A DNA stretch of 64,000 nucleotides from Porticoccus sp950063125 (lineage in GTDB: Bacteria > Pseudomonadota > Gammaproteobacteria > Pseudomonadales > Porticoccaceae): NCBI RefSeq assembly GCF_963973895.1, contig NZ_CAXBBF010000003.1; one strand, given 5' to 3'. The notes below the pieces were generated by a model that made no database searches, was not told where the DNA came from, and worked only from the letters and a program-made list of their open reading frames with translations. Below, in pieces: positions 8,348 through 16,038 of the stretch. Both the position numbers and the translations under genes were made by a program. Within the stretch, counting starts at the first letter, position 1. Every line of letters starts with the position of its first letter.

Positions 8348-9304
8348 TTAATCAGGCAGGGGTATGTAACCGACAATCCGGCGGCGAAGCTTTTCCTTGT
8401 ATTCAGCCGGATCACGTTTTACTGACAGTGTGTCGCTGTGCTCGGGAAGGAGTGAGTTTAATAGTCTGGATATCCAGAATCGGGTGGCAGAGAAACATAA
8501 AATGTCTTGCCAATACTGATTTTCCACTGTGGTGAAAGGTCTTTCAGCAGCATAGGCGTCCAGCAATGCGCTGGTCAGTTGCCGGTCCAGCTCACCCTGT
8601 TGATTACAACACCATTCATTAACTGCCTGGGCTACATCCAGCAGGAGCCAGTCAGTGCAGGCAAAGAAGAACCCCGTCACAGCTTGAAGTTGCGCCCCTC
8701 TGAAAATCAACTGGTCGGCAAACAGGCTGCCTATCAGGGGGCCGGAGGGGAGCACAGGGCCAGCCTCGGCCGTCCGTCTGAATCGAATCAACTGTTCTTT
8801 CAGTAACGCAGCATCACCTGCCGACAATTGGTCTATCACCTCCTGCGCGGCAAGATCCAGCCATATCAGGCTGCGGGGGTTGCTGTACTGTTCACTGAAG
8901 CCACGAGTACTGGCGTGCATTCTGCCAAGGAACGTACCAATTTCCTGGCATATTGAAGGGTTTGGCTGCTCTGGCGCCTGCCCTTCCGGTAACTGAAACA
9001 GCAGTGCCGGCGATTCGCCATAGTTGGTCACATGATGACCCGAGTGATCGGCAAGACAGGGCGTGACGGGGATTTGTTGCCCCCTGAGGTAATTCACCAA
9101 TCGAGCTGAGAACGCGAGCCGATCCCTGGCAGCCTCCCCCGCCACCACGAGAAAAAAACGGTCGCCGGCGCCAACGCTGAATCTGCAGGTCAGGTGATTC
9201 CGGGCTGAATAAATGGCATCAATGCCAGCGACCAATCTTTCCGGTGAGTATTGGACAAGAAAATGATTGAGTGTCCGGATATCTGGCAGCAGGAACGAAG
9301 ACAT
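8348..9304 (-). CDS. Homoserine-kinase-like (ThrB type II/APH fold) protein, catalytic residues absent
   Basis: A 318-aa protein that aligns along its length with the aminoglycoside-phosphotransferase-fold homoserine kinase (ThrB type II), which occupies this place between znuA and polA in Pseudomonas. Shared features include FLGRMHASTRG (about 125-134), NEWCCNQQGELD (about 229-240), AYAAERPFTTVE and RFWISRLL. The active site is degenerate. Where the family has LHADLFRDN the sequence is LIGSLFADQ (190-198), losing the His, catalytic Asp and Asn. The metal-binding Asp of the following IDF is Gly (TGF, about 210-212). The frame is intact. It is probably not a working kinase; a pseudokinase or structural role is inferred. 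Confidence 0.75.
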   Translation of the reverse strand: MSSFLLPDIRTLNHFLVQYSPERLVAGIDAIYSARNHLTCRFSVGAGDRFFLVVAGEAARDRLAFSARLVNYLRGQQIPVTPCLADHSGHHVTNYGESPALLFQLPEGQAPEQPNPSICQEIGTFLGRMHASTRGFSEQYSNPRSLIWLDLAAQEVIDQLSAGDAALLKEQLIRFRRTAEAGPVLPSGPLIGSLFADQLIFRGAQLQAVTGFFFACTDWLLLDVAQAVNEWCCNQQGELDRQLTSALLDAYAAERPFTTVENQYWQDILCFSATRFWISRLLNSLLPEHSDTLSVKRDPAEYKEKLRRRIVGYIPLPD

Positions 9305-9416
9305 GGCGTTAATGATACCTCACGAATTTCCTGGTTAGATTAGCCGCTTGTTGGCTGGAAAGAAACAATTTGGGGTATGCTTCACCCATCCAAGTCTCTG
9401 CTCAAGTTGCCTGCCA

Positions 9417-12137
9417 ATGAATGATAAAACACCGCTCGTACTGGTGGATGGATCCTCCTACCTTTACCGGGCTTTTCACGCGTTACCCCCCCTGATTACT
9501 TCGGGTGGACAGCCAACTGGTGCCATCAAGGGGGTTATCTCAATGATACGCCGCCTGTTGAAGGACTACCCGGGAAGCCCGCTGGTGGTGGTTTTTGATG
9601 CGAAGGGGAAAACCTTTCGCGATGAACTCTTTGAAGCGTACAAGTCACACCGCCCACCGATGCCCGATGAGCTGAGACAGCAGATTGAACCGATCCATCA
9701 GATTATCCGTGCCATGGGGTTGCCCCTGCTGGTTGAAGAGGGGGTGGAAGCAGACGATGTCATTGGCACGCTTGCGCTGAAAGCCTCGCAAAACCAGACC
9801 CCTGTGGTGATCTCCACTGGTGACAAGGATATGGCTCAACTGGTTTCAGAGCAGATTACGCTGGTCAACACCATGACTGAAACGGTCATGGATCCGCAGG
9901 GGGTGATCGACAAATTCGGTATTCCGCCAGAATTGATGATTGATTATCTGGCGCTGGTTGGCGACAAATCAGACAACATCCCCGGTGTCCCTGGCGTCGG
10001 TGAAAAAACGGCCCTGGCCATACTGCAAAATCTGGGTGGTATGGATGCCATATACGGCAATCTGGAGGCGGTTGCCGAGCTCGATTTCCGCGGCGCCAAA
10101 AAAACACCGGCAAAGCTTGCCGAGAACCGGGACCAGGCATTTCTTTCCTACCAGCTGGCGACCATTAAAACCGACGTGCCATTGACAGTAACCTTGTCGG
10201 AGCTGGGCAATGGCTTGCCCGATAACGCCGCCCTGCTCGACTGGTTCCGCCAACTGGAGTTCAAGGGCTGGGTAGAGGAATTGCTCGCTGCCGGGGAAAG
10301 TGACAACAGTTTGTTGTCACCAGCCGCTGACAAAGACTACCAGGTGATTCTCACTCAGCAGCAACTCGATCAGTGGCTACAGAAATTGGAGCGGGCTGAA
10401 TTGGTCGCCTTTGACACGGAAACCACCAGCCTCGACTACATGCAGGCCAGCATTGTCGGCGTCTCCTTTGCAATTGCCGCGCATCAGGCGGCCTATGTCC
10501 CCCTTGCCCACGACTATCTGGGTGCACCCCGGCAACTCGATCGGGATGCGGTGCTGGAACAATTGAAGCCGTTGCTCGAGTCACCAAAACTCGCCAAGGT
10601 AGGCCAAAACCTCAAATATGACATGAGTGTACTGGCCAATCACGGTATTGCCATGCAGGGCATCCGCTTCGACACCATGCTTGAATCCTATGTGCTGGAT
10701 TCCACTGCAACACGGCACGATATGGATAGCCTGGCATTGAAGTACCTCGGGGAAAAAACCACCCACTTTCAGGATATAGCTGGCAAAGGTGCCAATCAGC
10801 TCACCTTCAATCAGATTGCCATTGAGCAGGCCGCTCCCTACGCGGCAGAAGATGCGGATATCACCCTGAGGCTTCATGAAACACTCTGGCCAAAATTGCA
10901 GGATATCACCGGGCTGGCGCATGTTTACCAGGCCATTGAAATGCCATTGGTGCCTGTTCTGTCAAGAATAGAAAGAAATGGAACAAAAGTAAGCGCTGAC
11001 TTACTTCGGAAACAAAGCGACCAGTTGGGTGAACGCATAGCGGAGTTGGAGCAGCAGGCTTTTGAGTTGGCGGGGGAAGAATTCAATCTGGCCTCACCAA
11101 AACAGCTCGGCTACATTCTCTTTGAAAAATTGAAAATTCCGGTACAAAAGAAAACGGCCAAAGGCGCCGCTTCCACCAAAGAAGAGGTGCTGCAGGAGTT
11201 GGCGCTGGATTACCCGCTGCCGAAATTACTGCTTGAGCATCGTAGCCTCAGCAAGCTCAAGTCCACCTATACCGATAAGCTGCCTTCGCTAGTTAATGCT
11301 GCTACAGGGCGAATTCATACTTCCTATCATCAGGCGGTAACGGCAACCGGTCGGTTGTCTTCCTCTGACCCGAATTTACAGAATATTCCCGTTCGCTCCG
11401 CAGAGGGGCGTCGCATTCGCCAGGCATTTGTAGCCACAGAAGGTTGCAAGATAGTGGCGGCCGATTATTCGCAAATCGAGCTGCGAATCATGGCCCATCT
11501 CTCGGGAGACCGCGGATTAAAAGCAGCATTCGATCAGAATCTTGATGTGCACAGTGCCACGGCCGCAGAGGTGTTTGGCGTCGAACTGGCTTCGGTGACG
11601 GGAGAACAGCGGCGCAGTGCCAAGGCGATCAATTTTGGATTGATCTACGGCATGTCAGCCTTTGGTCTGGGCCGCCAGTTGCACATTGGGCGGAATCAGG
11701 CCCAGGAATATATCGATTTGTATTTTGCCCGCTACCCCGGGGTGCAGGCCTACATGGAGTCCACCCGAAAGCGTGCAGCCGAGCAAGGCTATGTTGAAAC
11801 ACTGTTTGGCCGGCGGTTGTATCTGCCCGAAATCAGGGCCAGTAACGGGATGCGTCGGCAGGCTGCAGAGCGTACTGCGATCAACGCCCCGATGCAGGGA
11901 ACAGCGGCCGATATCATTAAACTGGCAATGATCAGTGTTGATCAGTGGTTGGCGGATAAAAAGCTCAACGCCAGGATGATCATGCAAGTGCACGATGAAC
12001 TGGTTCTGGAGGTTCCCCAGGCCGAGCTGGAGGACGTGTTGTCTGGCCTCAAGGCTCGCATGACCGATGCCGCCCGGCTCGATGTGCCGCTGCTTGTCGA
12101 TGTGGGTGTCGGTGATAACTGGGATGAGGCACATTAA
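9417..12137 (+). CDS. polA: DNA polymerase I
   Basis: Repair and Okazaki-fragment polymerase with three domains over 906 aa: 5'-3' exonuclease (about 1-290), 3'-5' proofreading exonuclease (about 315-510, FDTETTS with D333/E335) and the family A polymerase domain (about 540-906). Polymerase motif A is DYSQIELRIMAH (D683), motif B RRSAKAINFGLIYG and motif C QVHDELVLEV (D860). ATG 9417 is chosen because the family begins with a short stretch before LVLVDGSSYLYRAFHALPPL; the in-frame upstream residues are not conserved. The downstream gap carries sRNA-like units. Confidence 0.97.
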   Translation: MNDKTPLVLVDGSSYLYRAFHALPPLITSGGQPTGAIKGVISMIRRLLKDYPGSPLVVVFDAKGKTFRDELFEAYKSHRPPMPDELRQQIEPIHQIIRAMGLPLLVEEGVEADDVIGTLALKASQNQTPVVISTGDKDMAQLVSEQITLVNTMTETVMDPQGVIDKFGIPPELMIDYLALVGDKSDNIPGVPGVGEKTALAILQNLGGMDAIYGNLEAVAELDFRGAKKTPAKLAENRDQAFLSYQLATIKTDVPLTVTLSELGNGLPDNAALLDWFRQLEFKGWVEELLAAGESDNSLLSPAADKDYQVILTQQQLDQWLQKLERAELVAFDTETTSLDYMQASIVGVSFAIAAHQAAYVPLAHDYLGAPRQLDRDAVLEQLKPLLESPKLAKVGQNLKYDMSVLANHGIAMQGIRFDTMLESYVLDSTATRHDMDSLALKYLGEKTTHFQDIAGKGANQLTFNQIAIEQAAPYAAEDADITLRLHETLWPKLQDITGLAHVYQAIEMPLVPVLSRIERNGTKVSADLLRKQSDQLGERIAELEQQAFELAGEEFNLASPKQLGYILFEKLKIPVQKKTAKGAASTKEEVLQELALDYPLPKLLLEHRSLSKLKSTYTDKLPSLVNAATGRIHTSYHQAVTATGRLSSSDPNLQNIPVRSAEGRRIRQAFVATEGCKIVAADYSQIELRIMAHLSGDRGLKAAFDQNLDVHSATAAEVFGVELASVTGEQRRSAKAINFGLIYGMSAFGLGRQLHIGRNQAQEYIDLYFARYPGVQAYMESTRKRAAEQGYVETLFGRRLYLPEIRASNGMRRQAAERTAINAPMQGTAADIIKLAMISVDQWLADKKLNARMIMQVHDELVLEVPQAELEDVLSGLKARMTDAARLDVPLLVDVGVGDNWDEAH

Positions 12138-12236
12138 GCGGTTTGGCGCTTTATCAAACCGAAAAAGCCATACAATTCTGAGACTAAAGAAAAAATTATT
12201 TTATAATCAATCACTTAAATTTTTTTAAGCGGAATG

Positions 12237-12264
12237 GGAACTCATGCCATAAATAACTGACTAA
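12237..12264 (+). promoter_or_regulatory. Sigma-E/AlgU-type promoter of sRNA unit 1
   Basis: GGAACT at 12237-12242, a 16-bp spacer, then GACTAA at 12259-12264. This resembles the extracytoplasmic sigma-E/AlgU consensus (GGAACTT, 15-17 bp, GTCTAA). Transcription would begin near 12270, exactly at the 5' stem of the RNA. The second copy has the same elements with the same spacing. Confidence 0.6.
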
Positions 12265-12269
12265 CCTTA

Positions 12270-12374
12270 CGAGCAAGCAAATATTGCTTTGTTCTCCCCA
12301 AACTAAATGCAAAGCTCGTTAATCCCCAAACAACAGCAAAGCACGCCCTGATCTCAATGGTCAGGGTTTTTTTT
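12270..12374 (+). ncRNA. sRNA-like unit 1 in the polA-engB gap (Spot 42/ErsA position)
   Basis: About 105 nt from the predicted start to the end of the terminator T run. Contents in order: a 5' arm ACGAGC (12269-12274) that can pair with GCTCGT (12314-12319); an inner hairpin AAGCAA/TTGCTT; CTCCCC at 12294; TAAATGCAA at 12304; a second CCCC at 12324; CAACAGCAAAGCA at 12331; and a terminator hairpin with eight T. C-rich unpaired motifs of this type commonly bind Shine-Dalgarno sequences. The locus between polA and convergent engB holds spf in enterics and ersA in Pseudomonas. No open reading frame explains the conservation between the copies. The exact 5' end is inferred. Confidence 0.7.
12346..12374 (+). 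terminator. Rho-independent terminator of sRNA unit 1
   Basis: CCCTGATC and GGTCAGGG form an 8-bp stem (one G-U) around a 5-nt loop TCAAT, followed by eight T. The hairpin and T run are identical in unit 2. Confidence 0.88.
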
Positions 12375-12426
12375 GCCCTGTTAGCTCGACGAAAAAGGAC
12401 CTGAATAAAAAACTTCTTACCAGAAT

Positions 12427-12454
12427 GGAACTTTTCATCGGCAGGAGAGACAAA
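12427..12454 (+). promoter_or_regulatory. Sigma-E/AlgU-type promoter of sRNA unit 2
   Basis: GGAACTT at 12427-12433 and GACAAA at 12449-12454, with 16 bp between GGAACT and the -10 element, the same spacing as in unit 1. Both copies are preceded by GAATGG. The predicted start near 12460 falls at the TACAAGC stem arm. Confidence 0.58.
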
Positions 12455-12459
12455 ACAGT

Positions 12460-12559
12460 ACAAGCAACATTGCTATTTTCTCCCCAAGTTAAATGCAAGG
12501 TTTGTAAACCCCAAGCAACAGCAAAGCATACCCTGATCTCAATGGTCAGGGTTTTTTTT
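12460..12559 (+). ncRNA. sRNA-like unit 2, tandem paralogue of unit 1
   Basis: About 100 nt, 185-186 bp downstream of unit 1 and in the same orientation. Shared blocks are CTCCCCAA (12480), TAAATGCAA (12490), CCCCAA (12509), CAACAGCAAAGCA (12516-12528) and the terminator hairpin. The 5' arm TACAAGC (12459-12465) pairs with GTTTGTA (12500-12506). Compared with unit 1, one G-C pair became A-U and another G-C became G-U, so pairing is kept while sequence changed. This supports a functional RNA rather than chance duplication. Targets cannot be read from the sequence. Confidence 0.7.
12531..12559 (+). terminator. Rho-independent terminator of sRNA unit 2
   Basis: Same 8-bp stem CCCTGATC/GGTCAGGG with loop TCAAT and an eight-T tail as in unit 1. 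It lies 24 bp before the end of the convergent engB gene. Confidence 0.88.
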
Positions 12560-12583
12560 ACACGGCTTATCTTCGAAAGAGGG

Positions 12584-13195
12584 TTATTGGTCGATCAACC
12601 AGGATTGAATCACCAGTTTTAATTGCTCAATACCCGTTTTCTTCAGCGATGAAAAGGTTTGTACTGTCACCTCATCCCCGAAACCGGCTTTGGCAAGCTC
12701 GCGTTTGACCGTCAGAAGTACCGTTTTAGCGGGTCCATTGTTCAATTTGTCCGCTTTGGTGAGCAATAGATGAACCGGCATGGCAGACTGTGTGGCCCAG
12801 CCGATCATCTGCCAGTCATATTCCTGCAATGGATGGCGAATATCCATCAGCATCACAAGGCCTCTCAGGGATCGGCGTTGTTGCAAATATTCGGCGAGGT
12901 TGCGATCCCACGCCTGTTTCATGGCCTTCGGTACTTTGGCAAAGCCGTAACCGGGCAAATCCACCAGACGGCAGCTTTCGGTCAGGGCAAAAAAATTGAG
13001 CAACTGTGTGCGGCCCGGTGTTTTGCTGGTTCGGGCCAATTTGCTATTGTTGGTAAGGGTATTGATGGCGCTGGACTTCCCGGCATTGGAGCGCCCGGCA
13101 AAAGCAACTTCCCTGCCGACATCCTCCGGGCATTGCCAAACTGTCGGGGCGCTGATGAGGAATTGAGCCTTGGTAAAAGAGATTTCTTCTGACAT
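12584..13195 (-). CDS. engB: Ribosome biogenesis GTPase EngB (YihA/YsxC)
   Basis: Small GTPase of 203 aa needed for assembly of the large ribosomal subunit. G motifs in order: G1 GRSNAGKS (34-41), G2 region TSKTPGRTQ, G3 DLPGYG (79-84) and G4 TKAD (146-149). Length and order match the TrmE-Era-like EngB family. It is convergent with polA, with the sRNA units between them, as in enterics and Pseudomonas. Confidence 0.95.
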   Translation of the reverse strand: MSEEISFTKAQFLISAPTVWQCPEDVGREVAFAGRSNAGKSSAINTLTNNSKLARTSKTPGRTQLLNFFALTESCRLVDLPGYGFAKVPKAMKQAWDRNLAEYLQQRRSLRGLVMLMDIRHPLQEYDWQMIGWATQSAMPVHLLLTKADKLNNGPAKTVLLTVKRELAKAGFGDEVTVQTFSSLKKTGIEQLKLVIQSWLIDQ

Positions 13196-13232
13196 ATGGA
13201 AAAGCCTTGGTGGAGTAACCTGATATCAACTA

Positions 13233-13261
13233 TTAAGGTCGGAGGGGGTTTGGTATATAAT
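13233..13261 (+). promoter_or_regulatory. Candidate sigma-70 promoter of cytochrome c4 gene
   Basis: A perfect TATAAT at 13256-13261 with a weak -35 (TTAAGG, 13233-13238) 17 bp upstream, 66 bp before the cytochrome c4 start codon. Judged from the -10 element and position only. Confidence 0.35.
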
Positions 13262-13327
13262 GCCTCCGCTTTTTAGAAGGCAATAAGAATGTCCCATTGT
13301 AGCGGAATGCAGAGAGCGGATTAACCA

Positions 13328-13966
13328 ATGAAAAAAATGATTCTGACAGTGACTGCCCTACTCACAACGGCCCTTGCTGCCCCTTTTGCCCTTGCGGCAG
13401 GGGATGCTGCAGCCGGCCAGGCTAAAACAGCGATGTGTGCTGGCTGTCATGGTGCCGATGGCAACAGTGCCATGGCGACCTTTCCGAAGCTGGCTGGCCA
13501 AGGTGAGAAGTATCTGACCAAGCAACTGCAAGATATCAAAGCAGGTGATCGTGTGATACCTGAAATGACCGGTATGCTGGATAACGCATCTGAACAGGAC
13601 CTGCAGGATATGGCGGCCTATTATGCGTCCAAGACCATTCAAATGGCCGGTGCCAAAGAAACCGATCTCGACCTTGGTGAGCGCATCTACCGTGGAGGCA
13701 ACATCGAAACCGGTGTGCCAGCCTGTACCGGCTGCCACTCCCCGGCGGGTAATGGTAACAACCCTGCGGGTTATCCGGCATTGGGCGGTCAATTTGCCGA
13801 ATACACTGCCAAACAGCTACGTGCCTTCCGCACTGGTGCCCACGATCCCGCTAATTCGGCAGCCCGGACCAATGACGGTGACTCACAGATCATGCGCGGT
13901 GTTGCTGCCCAGATGAATGATGTTGAAATCGAAGCGGTGTCGAATTTCATCGCCGGATTGAAATAA
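13328..13966 (+). CDS. Diheme cytochrome c4
   Basis: Periplasmic diheme electron carrier, usually a donor to terminal oxidases. It has 212 aa with a signal peptide (about 1-23, ending ALA) and two tandem class I cytochrome domains, each with a heme-attachment motif: CAGCH (C37, C40, H41) and CTGCH (C133, C136, H137). Axial Met residues are expected in the MTGML and IMRGVA segments. The engB-cytochrome c4-dsbA order is conserved with Pseudomonas. The cytochrome can feed the aa3 oxidase encoded at the left end of the window. Confidence 0.93.
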   Translation: MKKMILTVTALLTTALAAPFALAAGDAAAGQAKTAMCAGCHGADGNSAMATFPKLAGQGEKYLTKQLQDIKAGDRVIPEMTGMLDNASEQDLQDMAAYYASKTIQMAGAKETDLDLGERIYRGGNIETGVPACTGCHSPAGNGNNPAGYPALGGQFAEYTAKQLRAFRTGAHDPANSAARTNDGDSQIMRGVAAQMNDVEIEAVSNFIAGLK

Positions 13967-14073
13967 ACAGCAGTTTGCCTGGTATTTGACCGGCATTTTT
14001 AATGCTGTGAGTGGAACCTGTTCGCTCTCTGTGGTCTATGCAGGGTAATTCAATCAGTCTAAAGGAAAAGCTA

Positions 14074-14718
14074 ATGCGCAATCTGCTGTCGACTATTATG
14101 ATGTCTGTCGCGATGCTGGCCTTTGTTATGTCTCCTGCCCATGCAGAGGAGCCCTACAAAGCCGGTGATCATTACCATGTGTTGGCCGAGGTGGTTGCCA
14201 CCAGTAATCCTGCCAAAATTGAGGTGGCAGAGGTGTTCTGGTACGGGTGTAGCCACTGCTACACGTTTGAGCCGGTGCTGAATAAATGGACGCAAGGATT
14301 ATCCGACGATGTTGAGTTTGTCCGCGTTCCGGCGATTTGGCACCCGACTATGCGCCTCCATGCCAAAGCTTATTTCACTGCCAAAGCCATGAAATCCCTT
14401 GATCAGCTCCATGAGGCTATTTTTGAGGAAATGAATCCCAAAAAAGCCAAACTGAAAACAGAAGATGAAATTGCCGACCTGTTTGAGGCCAATGGTATAG
14501 ATCGTGCAAGATTCACTAAAGTCTTTAACTCGGCAGGTATCGATATGGCTGTTGATCTGGCAGCCAAAAAACAGAAGCGCTATGACATCCAGGGCACACC
14601 CGAAATGGTTGTGAATGGAAAATACCGGATCTCCGGTCGCGATAATGGTGGCAACGAGGGTATGCTGAAAGTGGCTTCCTACCTTATTCAGCAGGAACGT
14701 TCGTTGATGGGTCAATAA
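14074..14718 (+). CDS. dsbA: Thiol:disulfide interchange protein DsbA, CSHC active site
   Basis: Periplasmic oxidase that introduces disulfides into exported proteins. It has 214 aa with a signal peptide (about 1-24, AHA junction), a thioredoxin domain with the inserted helical domain, active site FWYGCSHCYTFEP (C59, C62) and the cis-Pro loop GTPEMVV. The family norm is CPHC; here the first dipeptide residue is Ser, which may change redox potential. ATG 14074 is chosen because AAGGA lies 7 nt upstream and the signal peptide starts there; upstream in-frame codons carry no such signal. Confidence 0.93.
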   Translation: MRNLLSTIMMSVAMLAFVMSPAHAEEPYKAGDHYHVLAEVVATSNPAKIEVAEVFWYGCSHCYTFEPVLNKWTQGLSDDVEFVRVPAIWHPTMRLHAKAYFTAKAMKSLDQLHEAIFEEMNPKKAKLKTEDEIADLFEANGIDRARFTKVFNSAGIDMAVDLAAKKQKRYDIQGTPEMVVNGKYRISGRDNGGNEGMLKVASYLIQQERSLMGQ

Positions 14719-14757
14719 CGAACGCTTCAGTCCATTGCGATATCCACCGCCGTAGGT

Positions 14758-14784
14758 GCCTCTTGTTGTTATACAACGGGAGGC
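14758..14784. other. Hairpin between dsbA and serC
   Basis: GCCTCTTGTTG (14758-14768) pairs with CAACGGGAGGC (14774-14784) over 11 positions with two G-U pairs and a 5-nt loop. It could end dsbA transcription or act in the serC leader, but no T run follows. I see no other element in this 169-bp gap. Confidence 0.4.
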
Positions 14785-14887
14785 TTGACCCAAATATTAT
14801 TAGTGGCTTCTATTCGTGGTGGCTTTGTGCAGTAGCCAATCCCGCTTAAAATGCCCCGCTTCTTTTCATCTTCCAGGCAGATCAATC

Positions 14888-16003
14888 ATGAAACCGACTC
14901 AAAAGCCGGCCAACCCAAACTTTTCTTCCGGGCCTTGCAGCAAACGTCCCGGCTATGATGTATCCACTCTCGATCTCACTACCCTGGGACGCTCACACCG
15001 AGCGGCTATTGGCAAGACCGCACTACAGCGGGTATGTGAGGAAACGGCCCAGGTTCTGGGCTTGCCAGAGGGTTACAGGGTGGGTGTGGTTCCTGCCTCG
15101 GATACCGGGGCCGTTGAAATGGCGCTCTGGTCGATGCTGGGACCCCGCCCGGTTGACGTATTTTCCTGGGAGTCTTTTGGACAGGGCTGGCTGACGGATA
15201 TCGTCAAGCAGCTGAAACTCGAACAGGTCAATGATTACGGCGCCGATTATGGCAAGCTGCCGGATCTAAATCTTGCCGATCCCGGACACGATATCGTGTT
15301 TACCTGGAATGGCACCACTTCCGGGGTCAAAGTCCCCAATGCAGACTGGATCAGTGATAGCCGTGAGGGATTGACTATTTGCGATGCTACATCTGCGGTA
15401 TTTGCCATGGAGATGCCCTGGGAAAAACTGGACGTGGTCACTTTCAGTTGGCAAAAAGTACTCGGTGGTGAAGGTGCCCACGGAATGCTGATTCTAAGCC
15501 CCAGGGCAGTAGAACGATTGGAAACCTATACACCACCCTGGCCACTGCCGAAGATTTTCCGCATGACCAAAGGCGGCAAGCTGATTGAGGATATTTTCAA
15601 GGGTGCAACCATTAACACGCCCTCGATGCTCTGTGTGGCAGATTATCTCGATTCGCTGGATTGGGTTAAGTCTATCGGCGGTGTGCAGGCAACGGTTCGC
15701 CGGTCAAACGACAACCTGGCGGTCATTGAGCAGTTTGTTGCCACCCATGACTGGATACACTTTTTGGCGGAAGACCCGGCCAACCGGTCAAGTACCAGTA
15801 TCTGCCTGACCTTGGCACTGGAGGCCGATCAGGTAAAACAACTGGTTAAACTGCTCGATGCGGAAGATGTGGCCTATGACATTGGCGCCTACCGGGATGC
15901 CCCTGCCGGATTGCGGATCTGGGGCGGTGCGACCGTCGAAAAAACTGACCTCGAAGCACTGATGCCCTGGATTGAATGGGGTTATCGGGAAGTTTCTCGT
16001 TAA
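14888..16003 (+). CDS. serC: Phosphoserine aminotransferase, type 2 (Methanosarcina/alphaproteobacterial type)
   Basis: PLP enzyme that converts 3-phosphohydroxypyruvate to phosphoserine. It has 371 aa. The N-terminal motif PNFSSGPCSKRPGYD is typical of the type 2 SerC seen in alphaproteobacteria and Methanosarcina, not of the E. coli type (FSSGPAMLP). The PLP lysine is K190 in TFSWQKVLGGEG. ATG 14888 is the start; conserved sequence begins right after it, while upstream in-frame residues are unconserved. It pairs with serA 35 bp downstream, giving two steps of serine synthesis. The type suggests ancient replacement or transfer (inference). Confidence 0.92.
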   Translation: MKPTQKPANPNFSSGPCSKRPGYDVSTLDLTTLGRSHRAAIGKTALQRVCEETAQVLGLPEGYRVGVVPASDTGAVEMALWSMLGPRPVDVFSWESFGQGWLTDIVKQLKLEQVNDYGADYGKLPDLNLADPGHDIVFTWNGTTSGVKVPNADWISDSREGLTICDATSAVFAMEMPWEKLDVVTFSWQKVLGGEGAHGMLILSPRAVERLETYTPPWPLPKIFRMTKGGKLIEDIFKGATINTPSMLCVADYLDSLDWVKSIGGVQATVRRSNDNLAVIEQFVATHDWIHFLAEDPANRSSTSICLTLALEADQVKQLVKLLDAEDVAYDIGAYRDAPAGLRIWGGATVEKTDLEALMPWIEWGYREVSR

Positions 16004-16038
16004 TGATCGGTATAAGCAGCGTTGCGTGAGAAAAAACC

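Noticed and set aside
12139..12163. CGGTTTG/CAAACCG hairpin after polA as terminator
   Set aside because: It is followed by A rather than T on the polA strand, so it is not a Rho-independent terminator for polA.
12202..12207. Perfect TATAAT downstream of polA as sigma-70 promoter for unit 1
   Set aside because: No suitable -35, it is not repeated before unit 2, and the sigma-E-like pair fits both copies at the RNA stem.
12229..12560. CRISPR-like or transposon-derived repeats
   Set aside because: Only two units, each with promoter and terminator, no short constant repeats or spacers, no inverted ends.
12425..12622. A 65-codon open frame crossing sRNA unit 2
   Set aside because: It runs through the hairpin terminator and the end of engB, has no ribosome site, and the matching unit 1 has no equivalent frame.
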